A stretch of 50,600 nucleotides of DNA from Dokdonella immobilis (GCF_900115085.1 NZ_FOVF01000035.1:1-50600); one strand, 5' to 3'. Shown: positions 35,303 through 45,346, counted from the stretch's first letter. Notes: generated by a model from the letters alone, not told the origin. Numbers and translations are program-made.

Positions 35303-36599
35303 AAAAGAAACCGTCCATCCCCTTGTTGCCCGGAAGATTCTGCCGGCCGGCACCCGCGACGCGTCCGAATCGCTCCGGCAAGGGCAGCGCACGGGCATCG
35401 GCGTTGGCATCGAGCAATCCGGCCAGTACGGCCTCGTTTTCGGCGCGCAGCAGCGAACAGGTGGCGTACAGGAGTTTTCCGCCGGGAGCGAGCATAGGCC
35501 ACAGCGCGGCTCCAAGTCTTGCCTGGAGTGCGGCAAGCGGACCGATGTCGCCGGCCCGGCGATGCAGCTTGATGTCGGGCTGGCGCCGGATGATGCCGGT
35601 TGCCGAGCACGGCGCATCGAGCAGGATGCGATCGAAGGGTCGACCATCCCACCAACTGGCGGGTCGCGCGGCATCGCCTTCGACGACGTTGGCCTCGAGG
35701 CCGAGACGCATGAGGTTTTCGCGAATTCGCGGCACCCGACGGCCATCGGCATCGAGCGCCGTGAGTTCGACGTCGGCACGCTCGAGCATGTGCGAGGCCT
35801 TGCCGCCAGGGGCCGCGCAGGCATCGAGGACGCGCTGGCCGTCCTCCAGTTCGAGGCACTCGACGACCTGCTGGGCGGCGCCATCCTGGACCGAGAAGTG
35901 GCCCTCGGCATAGCCCGGCAGGCGACTGACATCGGTGCTCTCGGCCAGAACCAGGCCGTCGGCGAGGTGTGCTGGCAATATAACCTCGACACCGGCAGCG
36001 GCCAGACGATCGCGCAGGTCCTCCCGGTTCGCGCGGCGACGGTTGACGCGCAGGGTCAGGGGCGCCTCCTGGTTGTTGGCGTCGAGGATGGCCTCGAGAT
36101 CGCGCGGCCAGTCGTTGCGGATGCGCTCGATCAGCCAGCGCGGATGGGCGTGCCGGATCGCCGGATCGAGATCGACCTCGGCCAGCAAAGCGGCCCGCTC
36201 GCGCAGGAACCGGCGCAGCACCGCGTTGACCAGACCGGCGTGGCGCGGCTGGCCAAGCAGGCGTGCTGCGTCGACGCAGGCCGCGACCACGGCGTAGTCG
36301 GGCATGCCCATGACTTCGATCTGGACGAAGCCGAGGACGAGCAGGCTGTGGACCTCGCGCGCCTTGGGCGGCAACGCGCGCTCGAGCAGGCGACCCAGGA
36401 CCGCATCGAATCGCAACCACCAGCGCGACGCTGAAAACAGTGTGGCCGAGAGCAAGGCGCGATCGCGCGGGTCGGCGTTGCGCGCGGCGCGTGCATCGAA
36501 CGCCGCGCGCAACGAGACGCCGTCGTACACGATGCGGGCAAGGACGCGCGCCGCGTCCGCGCGGATGGCCGCTCCGGCGTGGTCGCTCGCGCCATTCAC
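35277..36599 (-). CDS. rsmB: 16S rRNA (cytosine-967-C5)-methyltransferase
   Basis: The GTG start at 36599 overlaps the fmt stop (GTGA). The 440-residue length is normal for RsmB/Sun. Residues 10-140 form the NusB-like RNA-binding domain ([21 protein letters not shown], then [16 protein letters not shown]). The C-terminal half is the SAM-dependent domain with [13 protein letters not shown] (about 265), [20 protein letters not shown] with a catalytic Cys, and [12 protein letters not shown] with the second Cys. It methylates C967 of 16S rRNA. Part of the def-fmt-rsmB operon that is conserved widely in proteobacteria. Confidence 0.96.
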   Translation of the reverse strand: MNGASDHAGAAIRADAARVLARIVYDGVSLRAAFDARAARNADPRDRALLSATLFSASRWWLRFDAVLGRLLERALPPKAREVHSLLVLGFVQIEVMGMPDYAVVAACVDAARLLGQPRHAGLVNAVLRRFLRERAALLAEVDLDPAIRHAHPRWLIERIRNDWPRDLEAILDANNQEAPLTLRVNRRRANREDLRDRLAAAGVEVILPAHLADGLVLAESTDVSRLPGYAEGHFSVQDGAAQQVVECLELEDGQRVLDACAAPGGKASHMLERADVELTALDADGRRVPRIRENLMRLGLEANVVEGDAARPASWWDGRPFDRILLDAPCSATGIIRRQPDIKLHRRAGDIGPLAALQARLGAALWPMLAPGGKLLYATCSLLRAENEAVLAGLLDANADARALPLPERFGRVAGAGRQNLPGNKGMDGFFYALVEKAP

Positions 36600-37549
36600 G
36601 CGCGGCTTCCGGGCAGGCGCGCCGCCAGCTCGGGACGGGCGTTGAGCCAGTCGCGAACGCCGATGCGCCGGCCGCCGTCGCGCTGCATTTCGGTGATCCG
36701 CAGCAGGCCTTCGCCACAACGCACATCGAGACCCGCGTTGCTTGCGGCGAGGATCGTGCCGGCCGCTTCGTTGCCGGCTGCGGGCAGGGCCTGGGCCGAC
36801 CAGATGCGCAGGCGCTCGCCGCCAATCCGCGCTTCCGCGACCGGCCACGGGTCGAACGCCCGAACCTTGCGCTCGAGGTCGATCGCCGCCGCGTTCCAGT
36901 CGAGCAGCGCTTCGCCTTTTTCGAGCTTGTGTGCGTAGACGATGCCCTGCTCGGACTGCGCGACCGGATCCGGCAGCGTGCCGTTGGCAAGGCGCCGCAG
37001 CCCTTCGCCGAGCGCATCGGCACCGAGGACGGAGAGCCGGTCATGCAGGCTGCCACCGGTTTCGTCCGCGCCGATCGGGGTGCGTCGCTCGAGCAGGATC
37101 GGACCGGTGTCGAGCCCGGCCTCCATCTGCATCAGGTCGACGCCGGTTTCGCTGTCGCCGGCCAGGATCGCGCGCTGGATCGGTGCCGCCCCGCGCCAGC
37201 GCGGCAGCAACGAGGCATGCACGTTCCAGCATCCATGGCGCGGCAGGGCAAGAACCGTCCGCGGCAGGATCAAGCCATAGGCGACGACCACGAGCAGATG
37301 CGGCTGCCACTCGGCCAGGCGCCGACGGGCCTCGGCGGACCGCAGCGAGTCAGGCTGTTCGACCGGAACTCCGGCGGCGACTGCCGCCTGCTTGACCGCA
37401 CTCGGGTTCAACTTGCGCCCGCGGCCGGAGGGGCGATCGGGCTGCGTGTAGACCGCAACCACGTCGCATTCGGCGGCGAGGCAGGCTCGCAAACTGGGCA
37501 CGGCGAAATCTGGCGTTCCCGCAAACACCAGGCGCAGGCGCTCGGACAT
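36596..37549 (-). CDS. fmt: Methionyl-tRNA formyltransferase
   Basis: The 317-residue protein starts with [20 protein letters not shown], the usual N-terminal signature. The formyl-transferase core includes [14 protein letters not shown], the catalytic Asn-His in [20 protein letters not shown] (about 105-124) and the Asp in DTGPILLE (about residue 146). The C-terminal OB-like domain ([16 protein letters not shown]) ends at residue 317. It formylates initiator Met-tRNA using 10-formyl-tetrahydrofolate. It lies 131 bp after def and overlaps rsmB. Confidence 0.97.
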   Translation of the reverse strand: MSERLRLVFAGTPDFAVPSLRACLAAECDVVAVYTQPDRPSGRGRKLNPSAVKQAAVAAGVPVEQPDSLRSAEARRRLAEWQPHLLVVVAYGLILPRTVLALPRHGCWNVHASLLPRWRGAAPIQRAILAGDSETGVDLMQMEAGLDTGPILLERRTPIGADETGGSLHDRLSVLGADALGEGLRRLANGTLPDPVAQSEQGIVYAHKLEKGEALLDWNAAAIDLERKVRAFDPWPVAEARIGGERLRIWSAQALPAAGNEAAGTILAASNAGLDVRCGEGLLRITEMQRDGGRRIGVRDWLNARPELAARLPGSRA

Positions 37550-37680
37550 CGGAGTTCTCGGCTTCAGTCAAGGATGGCGATCAGGACCCACGGATTCCGC
37601 TGGCGGGCAGAGCGTCGGTTTGCGTCTGCCGGGCGCCTGCAAGGTGCGGGCAGCGGTTGGGTCCGCTCCGGCGGCAGGCC

Positions 37681-38196
37681 TCAGGCCACCGCCGATTCGG
37701 CATGGCGGCGTTGCTTTTCGAGCTTCTTGCGCACCATGTCGCGCTTGAGCGGGGACAGGTAATCGACGAACAGCTTGCCGATCAGGTGATCCATCTCGTG
37801 CTGGATGCAGACCGCGAGCAGGCCTTCGGCCTCGATCTCGATGGCCTGGCCGGTGACGTCCTGGGCGGCGACGCGGATCCGGTCCGCACGATCGACGTCG
37901 GCAAAGATGCCGGGCACCGAGAGACAGCCTTCCTGGCAGGTCTGGCTGCCGGCGCGCTCGATGATGCGCGGATTGACGATCGTCATCGGCGCATTCTTCT
38001 CCTCGGAAACGTCGAGCACCAGCATCTGGATGTGCCGATCCACCTGCGAGGCCGCCAGGCCGATGCCGGGAGCCGCATACATCGTTTCGAGCATGTCCTC
38101 GGAGAGTTGCTTCAGGGCAGCGTCGAACTGGGTGACCGGCTGCGCCTGGGTGCGCAGGCGCGGGTCGGGGAATTCGAGAATATTGAGGAGTGTCAT
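37681..38196 (-). CDS. def: Peptide deformylase
   Basis: The 171-residue protein carries all three metal/active-site motifs in order: GIGLAASQV (residues about 45-53), EGCLSVPG (about 89-96, metal Cys) and QHEMDHLIG (about 132-140, metal His residues and catalytic Glu). It removes the N-formyl group from nascent proteins, acting after Fmt-initiated translation. First gene of the def-fmt-rsmB-DUF4390-ntrY run. It is divergent from the LysM gene, with a 327-bp spacer that must hold both promoters. Confidence 0.97.
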   Translation of the reverse strand: MTLLNILEFPDPRLRTQAQPVTQFDAALKQLSEDMLETMYAAPGIGLAASQVDRHIQMLVLDVSEEKNAPMTIVNPRIIERAGSQTCQEGCLSVPGIFADVDRADRIRVAAQDVTGQAIEIEAEGLLAVCIQHEMDHLIGKLFVDYLSPLKRDMVRKKLEKQRRHAESAVA

Positions 38197-38523
38197 GGCA
38201 AAGATCCGGGTTTGCGCGTCTGGCGCGCCATGGGTATCGACAATCTGGGGCCTGAACGGGCGCAGACAAGCCGGTCACGGGGAGGAAAGTCTACGCGTTT
38301 CAGGGCCTTCAGGCGATTTTTCGGGGTCCGGCGAATGGGCTGGGGGCAGCGGAAAGGCCGGTCGGGGACGGCGGATAGTCCGGTTTTGCCCCGGTCTGGC
38401 CCGCCAGGGCCCTGCCAGCGCGGTTTGCGACGAGGTTCCGGTTTCCGCGGGTCGGTCGTTTTCTCAGGTTAAACTTTCCTATACACTCGGCAAAGCCATA
38501 GGGGAATCAGGTAATTGGCAGCC
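38197..38523. other. Divergent intergenic region between def and the LysM gene
   Basis: The 327 bp are mostly very G-rich, with no credible gene. A short AT-richer patch at 38467-38485 contains TATACA (38480-38485), which could serve as the -10 for the LysM gene, but no good -35 stands at the right distance. No clear promoter was found for def. Confidence 0.45.
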
Positions 38524-39684
38524 ATGCTTAAAAAACTACTTTCGATTTCTGCCGGACTCCTTCTCACCGTTTCGGTTTTTGCCGCAACCGAGTGGGCGCA
38601 GAACGCACCGCAGCGTTACATCGTCAAGAAAGGCGATACGTTGTGGAGCATCTCCGCGAAATTCCTGATCAAGCCCTGGCACTGGCCGGAGATCTGGCAG
38701 CTCAACCAGAAGGTGCGCAATCCGCACCTGATCTACCCGGGCGACGAGCTGGTCCTGTCCGGCGATGGCGTGACCCACGGCGACGGCTCGATCGGACCCC
38801 ATATCCGTGCGACTTCGCTGGCCGACGCGGTCAAGCCGATTCCCCTGTCCGACATCAAGCAGTTCCTGAAGAACAGCAAGGTCGTCGACGAGGACGTCAT
38901 CCGCAACGCGCCGCACGTGGTCGCGATCGAGGAAAACCGGCTGCGCGGTGTCACCGGGCAACTGGTCTACATCCGCGGCCTGGATGCCGCGGTCGGCGAC
39001 CAGTTCGCCATCGTGCGCCCGCTCGGACGCTATTACGACATGCCGCCGCGCAAGGAAGGCGAGGTCCGCGAGACCTACCGCCAGGAGCGCGACGGTCGCG
39101 ACGGCCGCCAGAAACTGCTCTGGCGCCACGGCCCGCATGAATGGAGCTTCAAGGGCCGGGTCCGCTTCCTCGGTTACGAAGTGCTCGAGTTCGGCACGAT
39201 CCAGGTCACCCGCACCGGCAGCCCGGCTTCGGCCCTGGTGACCTATTCGGACTTCGAGGTCCGCGAGGGCGATTACATCCTGCCGCTCGACCTGACGCCA
39301 TACGACGACCAGTTCGTCCCGCATCCGCCGGCGCAGGCGCCGGACAGCAACATGCGGGTCATCGCGTTCACCGATGCACTGGCTGCGGTCGGTCCGCTGC
39401 AGGTCGTCGCCCTGTCGCGCGGCAGCGAAGACGGTGTCGACAACGGCACGACCTACTCGATCTACACCGATGGCGAGACCGTCCACGACGATACCGACTA
39501 TCCGGAGGGCAAGAGCCGGGCCTTCTTCCATCCAAAGAACGCCAAGGTCACCCTGCCGCCGGAATTCATCGGCCATGTGATGGTCTTCCGGACCTTCAAG
39601 CGGGTCAGCTATGGCCTGGTCATGGACAGCGTGCGGCCGGTCCAGCTCGGCGACTTCATGCATGATCCTGACAGCACGCCCTGA
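38524..39684 (+). CDS. LysM-domain periplasmic protein, 386 aa
   Basis: I chose the ATG at 38524 (MLKKLLSISAGLLLTVSVFA), which gives a clean signal peptide; an in-frame TTG three codons upstream is possible. A LysM domain follows at residues 28-78 (QRYIVKKGDTLWSISAKFL, then HLIYPGDELVL), the peptidoglycan-binding fold. The remainder (80-386) is a conserved uncharacterised region with repeated beta motifs (VYIRGLDAAVGDQFAIVRP; VVALSRGSEDGVDNGTTYSI). LysM proteins of this size sit beside def and dprA in many gamma- and betaproteobacteria. Their role is unresolved but presumably envelope-related. Confidence 0.93.
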   Translation: MLKKLLSISAGLLLTVSVFAATEWAQNAPQRYIVKKGDTLWSISAKFLIKPWHWPEIWQLNQKVRNPHLIYPGDELVLSGDGVTHGDGSIGPHIRATSLADAVKPIPLSDIKQFLKNSKVVDEDVIRNAPHVVAIEENRLRGVTGQLVYIRGLDAAVGDQFAIVRPLGRYYDMPPRKEGEVRETYRQERDGRDGRQKLLWRHGPHEWSFKGRVRFLGYEVLEFGTIQVTRTGSPASALVTYSDFEVREGDYILPLDLTPYDDQFVPHPPAQAPDSNMRVIAFTDALAAVGPLQVVALSRGSEDGVDNGTTYSIYTDGETVHDDTDYPEGKSRAFFHPKNAKVTLPPEFIGHVMVFRTFKRVSYGLVMDSVRPVQLGDFMHDPDSTP

Positions 39685-39767
39685 TCTCGCCCTGATCGGC
39701 TGAACCCGAACGGCGCGGTGGCCTCCATCGCGCCGTTTTCGTTGGCGCATCGCTTAGACTGGGCCCC

Positions 39768-40934
39768 ATGACCACACGGAAGCGAACTCGGGCCATGGAT
39801 GCCTGGCTGACCCTGTTGCGAACCCCTACGATCGGCCCCGCCACGCTGCGCACCGCGGTCGCACGCCACGGCAGCGCCGCGGCTGCCCTCGAAGCCCTGC
39901 GTCGCGGCGACAGCCCGCGCGAGCTCGACGCCGAGGCGCGGCGTTGGCTCGACGCACCGGATCCGGCCCGGGTCGAGGCCGACCTGGAGTGGCTGGACCA
40001 GGCCAACCATCATCTTCTCGGTTGGGACGATCCGGACTACCCGTCCCTGCTGCGCGAAGTTCCCGGCGCGCCCGCAGCCCTGTTCGTCGACGGTGATCCG
40101 ACCCTGCTCTGGATGCCCCAGGTCGCCATTGTCGGAAGCCGCAGCGCCAGCGAGCACGGGCTTGCCCTGTGCCGCCGCTTTGCGCGCGCGCTGGCCGCCG
40201 CCGGTTTCACGATCACCAGCGGCATGGCCGATGGCATCGATGGGGCAGCGCACCTGGCTGCCCTCGAGGCCGATGCGCGGACCATTGCGGTGCTCGGCAC
40301 GGGAGCCGACCTGGTCTACCCGCGCAAGCATCGGGCACTGGCCGCACGCATCGCCGCCAATGGCGCCCTGGTCAGCGAATTCCCGCCCGGTACGGCGGCC
40401 AAGCCTGAGCACTTTCCGCGCCGCAACCGGATCATTTCCGGCCTCGCGCTCGGCACGCTCGTGGTGGAGGCCGGCTTGCGCTCGGGTTCGCTGATCACCG
40501 CCCGTTGCGCCAGCGAGCAGGGGCGCGACGTGTTCGCGATCCCGGGCTCGATCAACAATCCGCTGGCACGGGGCTGCCATCAGCTGATCCGTGACGGGGC
40601 ACGCCTGACCGAGTCGGCCGAGGAGATCATCGTGGAGCTGTCGGCGCTGGCGGCCGGCCTCGGCGACCGCTTGCGCGAGCGCATCGAAAGCGCGCCTGGG
40701 GCGGCCGACGCAAAAGGCGACTCTGGGCCTGCGGTGGCCGCGGCAGGCGCCCGCGATCCGGACTACCTGCGCCTGCTGCAAGCGCTCGGGCACGACGAAT
40801 CCACGCTAGACGAGCTGGCCGAACGGACCGGACTCGCTGTCTCCGCGCTCTCGTCCATGCTCCTCGTGCTCGAACTGGAGGGCGATGTCAGTCTCGGTCG
40901 AGGCGGGAAATACACGCGGATACCCCGCGCATGA
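39768..40934 (+). CDS. dprA: DNA-processing protein DprA
   Basis: The start at 39768 gives 388 residues; the ATG at 39795 (MDAWLTLLRTPTIGP) is an equally plausible start and neither has a clear ribosome binding site. The N-terminal SAM/HhH-like part is followed by the Rossmann-like DprA core: VAIVGSRSASEHG (about residue 118), GFTITSGMADGIDGAAH, AVLGTGADLVYPRKH, FPRRNRIISGLALGTLVVEA and SGSLITARCASEQGRDVFAI. Residues 325-385 form the winged-helix C-terminus (LDELAERTGLAVSALSSMLL). DprA loads RecA on incoming single-stranded DNA in natural transformation. Confidence 0.96.
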   Translation: MTTRKRTRAMDAWLTLLRTPTIGPATLRTAVARHGSAAAALEALRRGDSPRELDAEARRWLDAPDPARVEADLEWLDQANHHLLGWDDPDYPSLLREVPGAPAALFVDGDPTLLWMPQVAIVGSRSASEHGLALCRRFARALAAAGFTITSGMADGIDGAAHLAALEADARTIAVLGTGADLVYPRKHRALAARIAANGALVSEFPPGTAAKPEHFPRRNRIISGLALGTLVVEAGLRSGSLITARCASEQGRDVFAIPGSINNPLARGCHQLIRDGARLTESAEEIIVELSALAAGLGDRLRERIESAPGAADAKGDSGPAVAAAGARDPDYLRLLQALGHDESTLDELAERTGLAVSALSSMLLVLELEGDVSLGRGGKYTRIPRA

Positions 40935-41005
40935 AGCGGAGGCCGCTCCGTTACAGGGACGGCCGTCAGCGCTGTCGTCGCGATTCGCGATCATGCCGGA
41001 TTGGG

Positions 41006-41011
41006 TATAGT
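41006..41011 (+). promoter_or_regulatory. Possible -10 box upstream of topA
   Basis: TATAGT within GGGTATAGTGCG lies 135 bp upstream of the topA ATG, in the 212-bp dprA-topA spacer. No consensus -35 stands 16-18 bp upstream. A separate TTGACA (41027-41032) lacks a matching -10. Confidence 0.3.
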
Positions 41012-41146
41012 GCGCCCCCCTCGGGCTTGACAGCCCGTAAACACGTGTGTCCTGCTGAATAGGCAATTCACGACTCTTCCCTGCCGGTCCAGTGCGGATC
41101 GGCAGCCTGCTTGGCGCCGGCCATTCCCGGCGCATAGGACCACACC

Positions 41147-43690
41147 ATGGCCAAAAACCTGCTTATCGTCGAATCGCCCGCCAAGGCCAAGACGATCAAC
41201 AAGTACCTCGGCAAGGACTTCCAGGTCCTCGCTTCCTACGGCCATGTGCGCGATCTGGTGCCGAAAGAGGGCGCCGTCGATCCAGACCGCGATTTCGCGA
41301 TGAACTACGACCTCATCGACAAGAACACCAAGCATGTCGATGCGATCGTCAAGGCCATCAAGCAGGCCGATTCGCTGTATCTGGCAACCGACCTTGATCG
41401 CGAAGGCGAGGCGATCTCCTGGCATATCGCCGAAATCCTGCGGCAGAAGAAGTTGCTCGACAACAAGGCCGTGCACCGGGTGGTCTTTTCCGAGATCACG
41501 CCGCGGGCGATCAAGGAAGCGGTCGCCCACCCGCGCCAGCTTTCGATGGAGCTCGTCAACGCACAGCAGGCCCGCCGCGCCCTCGACTATCTGGTCGGCT
41601 TCAACCTTTCTCCGGTGCTCTGGCGCAAGGTCCAGCGCGGTCTCTCGGCAGGACGCGTGCAGTCGCCGGCGCTGCGCATGATCGTCGAGCGCGAAGAGGA
41701 GATCGAGGCCTTCATCCCGCGCGAATACTGGACGATCGAAGCCGACCTCGCGCATCCGGACCAGGCCTTCAAGGCACGCCTGCTCAAGCTCAACAACAAG
41801 AAATTCGAACAGTTCGACCTGACCAACAGCGCCGACGCGCACGCCGCCCGCAACGCCCTGTACAAGGCGGCACAGGGGCGCCTGGTCGTTGGCGAGGTGC
41901 AGTCGAAGGAACGCAAGCGGCGCCCGTCGGCGCCGTTCACGACCTCGACCCTGCAGCAGGAAGCGGCGCGCAAGCTCGGCTTCGCGACCAGCCGGACCAT
42001 GCGCCTGGCCCAGCAGCTCTACGAGGGCATCGCCATCGGCGACGAGGGCGTGGTTGGCCTGATCACCTACATGCGAACCGACTCGACCTCGATATCCGAG
42101 GAAGCGATCGGCGAACTGCGCGAGGTCATCGCGCGCGAATTCGGCCGGCAGGCGCTGCCCGAACAGGCCAACGTCTACAAATCGAAATCGAAGAACGCGC
42201 AGGAAGCGCATGAAGCGATCCGCCCGACCTCGGCCGCGCTGACGCCGAAGCGCGTCGCCGCGTTTCTCTCGCCCGATCACGCCAGGCTCTACGAACTGAT
42301 CTGGAAGCGCACGGTCGCCTGCCAGATGCAGCATGCCACCCTGAATACGGTTTCGGTGGATTTTCCGTGTGGGCCCGATGCGGCGTTCCGCGCCACCGGC
42401 ACCACGGTCATCGACCCGGGCTTCCTCGCCGTCTATGAGGAAGGTCGTGACCAGAAGTCGGCGGACGACGAGGACGACGCGCGCAAGCTGCCATTGATGA
42501 AGGTCGGCGAGGCCGTCCCGCTGCGCGACATCCTCGCCGACCAGCACTTCACCGAACCGCCGCCACGCTTCTCCGAGGCCAGCCTGGTCAAGGCCCTCGA
42601 GGAATACGGCATCGGCCGGCCGTCGACCTACGCCAGCATCATCCAGGTCCTGCTCAATCGCGAATACGTGATCCTCGACAGCCGTCGCTTCAAGCCGACC
42701 GATGTCGGGCGCGCCGTGGGCCGGTTCCTGGCCGGCCACTTCGCCCGCTACGTCGACTACGACTTCACCGCCAAGCTCGAGGACGAGCTCGATGCGGTGA
42801 GTCGCGGCGAGGAGGACTGGGTGCCCTTGCTGAGCCGGTTCTGGAAGCCGTTCAAGGCGCAGATCGACGAGAAGATCGAGACCGTCGACAAGTCCGAGGC
42901 CAGCGGCAGTCGCGTGCTCGGCGTCGATCCGGTATCGGGCAAGCCGCTTTCGGTCAGGCTCGGGCGTTACGGACCGTTCGCCCAGATCGGCACCAAGGAA
43001 GACGAGGAGAAGCCGAAGTTCGCGAGCCTGCGCCCCGGCCAGAGCATGCACACGATCACCGCCGAGGAAGCGCTCGAGCTGTTCAAGCTGCCGCGCACGC
43101 TCGGTACCTCGGACGAAGGCGAAGACATTACCGTCGGCATCGGCCGCTTCGGACCGTTCGTCAAGATCGGTTCGACCTATGCGTCGCTGACCAAGGAAGA
43201 CGATCCGTACACGATCGAGCTGCCGCGCGCCCTCGAGCTGGTCCGGGCCAAGGCCGAAGCCCTGGCCAACCGGATCATCCAGGACTTCGGCAATGGCATC
43301 CAGGTTCTGAACGGGCGTTACGGCGCCTACATCACCGATGGCGACAAGAACGCGCGGATCCCGAAGGATCGCGAGCCGAAGAGCCTGAGCGAAGCCGAGT
43401 GCGTGGAATTGCTGGCCGCCGCGCCGTTCCGGCCCAAGCGCGGCTTCGGCAAGGGCGCCAAGGGCAAGCAGGCCGGCAAGAAGACCGCCGATACGACGGC
43501 AGCCGCCAAGCCCGCTGCGAAAAAGGCCGTGAAGAAAGCTGCGGCGAAGAAAGCGACGGGCAAGAAGACCGCGACGAAGAAGTCGGCTGCGAAAAAGTCA
43601 CCGACCAAGAAGACGGCCTCGAAGTCGGCCTCGGCGGGGAAGGTGGCGAAGAAGGCCACCACGGCGGCGGCATCCAGCGTCGACAACTGA
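41147..43690 (+). CDS. topA: DNA topoisomerase I (type IA)
   Basis: The 847-residue protein starts with the Toprim domain (NLLIVESPAKAKTINKYLG; acidic DLDREGEAISWH). The active-site Tyr308 lies in ITYMRTDSTS, and the RGLSAGRVQSPALR and YGIGRPSTYASI motifs are present. C-terminal Toprim-type repeats (LGRYGPFAQIG, GIGRFGPFVKIG, LNGRYGAYITDG) cover about residues 600-745. The last 80 residues are a Lys/Ala-rich histone-H1-like tail (KKAVKKAAAKKATGKK), and the Cys4 zinc ribbons of the E. coli enzyme are absent. It relaxes negative supercoils. The ATG follows a short spacer after dprA, with no smg gene between. Confidence 0.97.
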   Translation: MAKNLLIVESPAKAKTINKYLGKDFQVLASYGHVRDLVPKEGAVDPDRDFAMNYDLIDKNTKHVDAIVKAIKQADSLYLATDLDREGEAISWHIAEILRQKKLLDNKAVHRVVFSEITPRAIKEAVAHPRQLSMELVNAQQARRALDYLVGFNLSPVLWRKVQRGLSAGRVQSPALRMIVEREEEIEAFIPREYWTIEADLAHPDQAFKARLLKLNNKKFEQFDLTNSADAHAARNALYKAAQGRLVVGEVQSKERKRRPSAPFTTSTLQQEAARKLGFATSRTMRLAQQLYEGIAIGDEGVVGLITYMRTDSTSISEEAIGELREVIAREFGRQALPEQANVYKSKSKNAQEAHEAIRPTSAALTPKRVAAFLSPDHARLYELIWKRTVACQMQHATLNTVSVDFPCGPDAAFRATGTTVIDPGFLAVYEEGRDQKSADDEDDARKLPLMKVGEAVPLRDILADQHFTEPPPRFSEASLVKALEEYGIGRPSTYASIIQVLLNREYVILDSRRFKPTDVGRAVGRFLAGHFARYVDYDFTAKLEDELDAVSRGEEDWVPLLSRFWKPFKAQIDEKIETVDKSEASGSRVLGVDPVSGKPLSVRLGRYGPFAQIGTKEDEEKPKFASLRPGQSMHTITAEEALELFKLPRTLGTSDEGEDITVGIGRFGPFVKIGSTYASLTKEDDPYTIELPRALELVRAKAEALANRIIQDFGNGIQVLNGRYGAYITDGDKNARIPKDREPKSLSEAECVELLAAAPFRPKRGFGKGAKGKQAGKKTADTTAAAKPAAKKAVKKAAAKKATGKKTATKKSAAKKSPTKKTASKSASAGKVAKKATTAAASSVDN

Positions 43691-43864
43691 TGCCCGGGAT
43701 CGTTGCGTGAACCGCCATCGCGCTGCGTGGCGGCCTCGCCGGGGCAGGAGCCAATGCCAGCGGCATCATGAACGAAGCTCGCGGGCGCGCTCGGGGGACT
43801 TGAGCGGCCGACGCCGATACGCGACGCTATCACCGGGGATTTGATCAGGGTTTGAGGGAGGAGC

Positions 43865-45244
43865 ATGTCTGCAGTCATCGAGCCCGGCAAGCGGGACGAT
43901 CGTTCCGGCGCGTTCGCGCTACTTGAGAGCGAGGATCCCGGCCGCGTATTCGCATGGCGCGAGGGCCGTCCTGTCAGCGTCGCCGAATTTCTGGCCGATG
44001 TCCGTCAGCTGCGTCCGCTGTTGCCCGGCGCGGGCAGCGCCATCAACCTCTGTGATGATCGCTATGTCTTCACGGCCGCGTTGTGCGCGGCGGCATCGCT
44101 CGGACGTGCCACCTTGCTGCCTTCGTCGCGGGCCCGCCAGGCCATCGCCGACGTGCAGTCGGCCCATGCCGGCGCGTGCGTGCTCGGCGACTCCGCCACC
44201 TGCGAGATCGGAGAGCATGTCGTTCGCCTGCCGCGACTCGACGGCAGCCCCGCGCGGCACGCTGCGGAACCCTGCGCGGTAGTGCCGACAGACATCGCAG
44301 TCATCGGATTCACTTCCGGCAGCACCGGATTGCCCAAGCCCAATGCAAAGACCTGGGAGGGCTTCAGGATCGGCAGCCGCTTGAACAGCCACGTATTGTG
44401 CGCTGCGCTGGCGCTCGAACCAGGAAACATTGCGCACGTCGTTGCCACCGTGCCGGCACAGCACATGTACGGCATGGAGTTGTCGGTCCTGTTGCCGCTG
44501 TTCGGGCCGTTCGCCGTTCATTCCGGGCGACCGTTCTTTCCCGCCGACATCGCCCGGGCACTCGAACAGATTCCGGCACCGCGGGTGTTGGTGACGACGC
44601 CTGTCCATTTGCGCGCGATCCTGCACGACGCCGTCGAATTGCCTCCGCTCGCTGCCATCGTCTCGGCAACCGCGCCGCTCTCGGCCGACCTCGCTGCACA
44701 GGCGGAGGCGCGTCTGGGCGCCCCACTGATCGAGATGTTCGGGTCTACAGAAACCTGCGTCATTGCCCAACGCCGTACAGCCAGGGATTCCGACTGGACA
44801 TTGCACGAGGGCGTCTCGCTGCAGTCGCAACCCGACGGCACACTGGTCAATGCCCGCCACCTGCATCAGGCGGTGTCGCTGCAGGATATCGTCGAAGTGC
44901 TGCCTGAGGGACGCTTCAGGTTGTGCGGGCGCAATGCCGATCTGCTCGAAATTGCCGGCAAGCGCGCTTCACTGGGCGACCTGACCCGTCGTCTGCTGGC
45001 CCTGGACGGAGTCAGGGATGCGGTCGTGTTTCAACTCGAGGCTGAATCCGGTTCGCCGATCCAGCGGATCGCCGCGCTCGCGGTGGCGCCCGGGCGCAGT
45101 GAACGGAGCCTGCTTGCCGAATTGCGCCACGCCATCGACCCGCTCTTCCTGCCGCGGCCCTTGCGCCTGGTCGATGCCCTGCCGCGCAATGAGACCGGCA
45201 AGCTGCCGCGAGCGGCATTGCTGGCGGCAGTGAAGAATTTCTAG
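43865..45244 (+). CDS. AMP-dependent acyl/aryl-CoA or acyl-carrier-protein ligase, 459 aa
   Basis: The ATG at 43865 is preceded by an excellent GGGAGGAGC. The ANL-superfamily motifs are visible: A3 GFTSGSTGLPKPNAK (residues about 150-164), A5 MFGSTETC (about 291), an A7-like RFRLCGRNADLLEIAGKRAS (about 353-372) and A10 NETGKLPRAAL (about 441-451, catalytic Lys). At 459 residues it is shorter than typical acyl-CoA synthetases. It resembles the ligases of aryl-polyene or xanthomonadin pathways (XanA2-like), but no other pigment gene is nearby. The substrate is therefore open. It lies alone between topA and the polA-side sRNA. Confidence 0.88.
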   Translation: MSAVIEPGKRDDRSGAFALLESEDPGRVFAWREGRPVSVAEFLADVRQLRPLLPGAGSAINLCDDRYVFTAALCAAASLGRATLLPSSRARQAIADVQSAHAGACVLGDSATCEIGEHVVRLPRLDGSPARHAAEPCAVVPTDIAVIGFTSGSTGLPKPNAKTWEGFRIGSRLNSHVLCAALALEPGNIAHVVATVPAQHMYGMELSVLLPLFGPFAVHSGRPFFPADIARALEQIPAPRVLVTTPVHLRAILHDAVELPPLAAIVSATAPLSADLAAQAEARLGAPLIEMFGSTETCVIAQRRTARDSDWTLHEGVSLQSQPDGTLVNARHLHQAVSLQDIVEVLPEGRFRLCGRNADLLEIAGKRASLGDLTRRLLALDGVRDAVVFQLEAESGSPIQRIAALAVAPGRSERSLLAELRHAIDPLFLPRPLRLVDALPRNETGKLPRAALLAAVKNF

Positions 45245-45307
45245 GAATATCTGAAGCTTATTGAAAGGGCGCCATCACGCTTCAGCGCGCCGGCGGGGAA
45301 TTTCGAG

Positions 45308-45346
45308 CAATAAAATGCCCCGAGGGCCAGGGGGAGCCCTCGGGGC
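45308..45346 (-). terminator. Rho-independent terminator of the sX13-like RNA
   Basis: A perfect 11-bp stem (GCCCCGAGGGC at 45317-45327, complement 45336-45346) with an 8-base loop is followed on the minus strand by ATTTTATT. It would also stop any read-through from polA. Confidence 0.8.

Noticed and set aside
38515-38523. TTG at 38515 as start of the LysM protein
   Set aside because: The ATG three codons later gives a standard signal peptide with Lys-Lys at the N-terminus. Neither site has a strong ribosome binding site, so the ATG is preferred.
40991-43051. 686-aa minus-strand open frame
   Set aside because: Antisense to topA, whose motifs cover the entire region.
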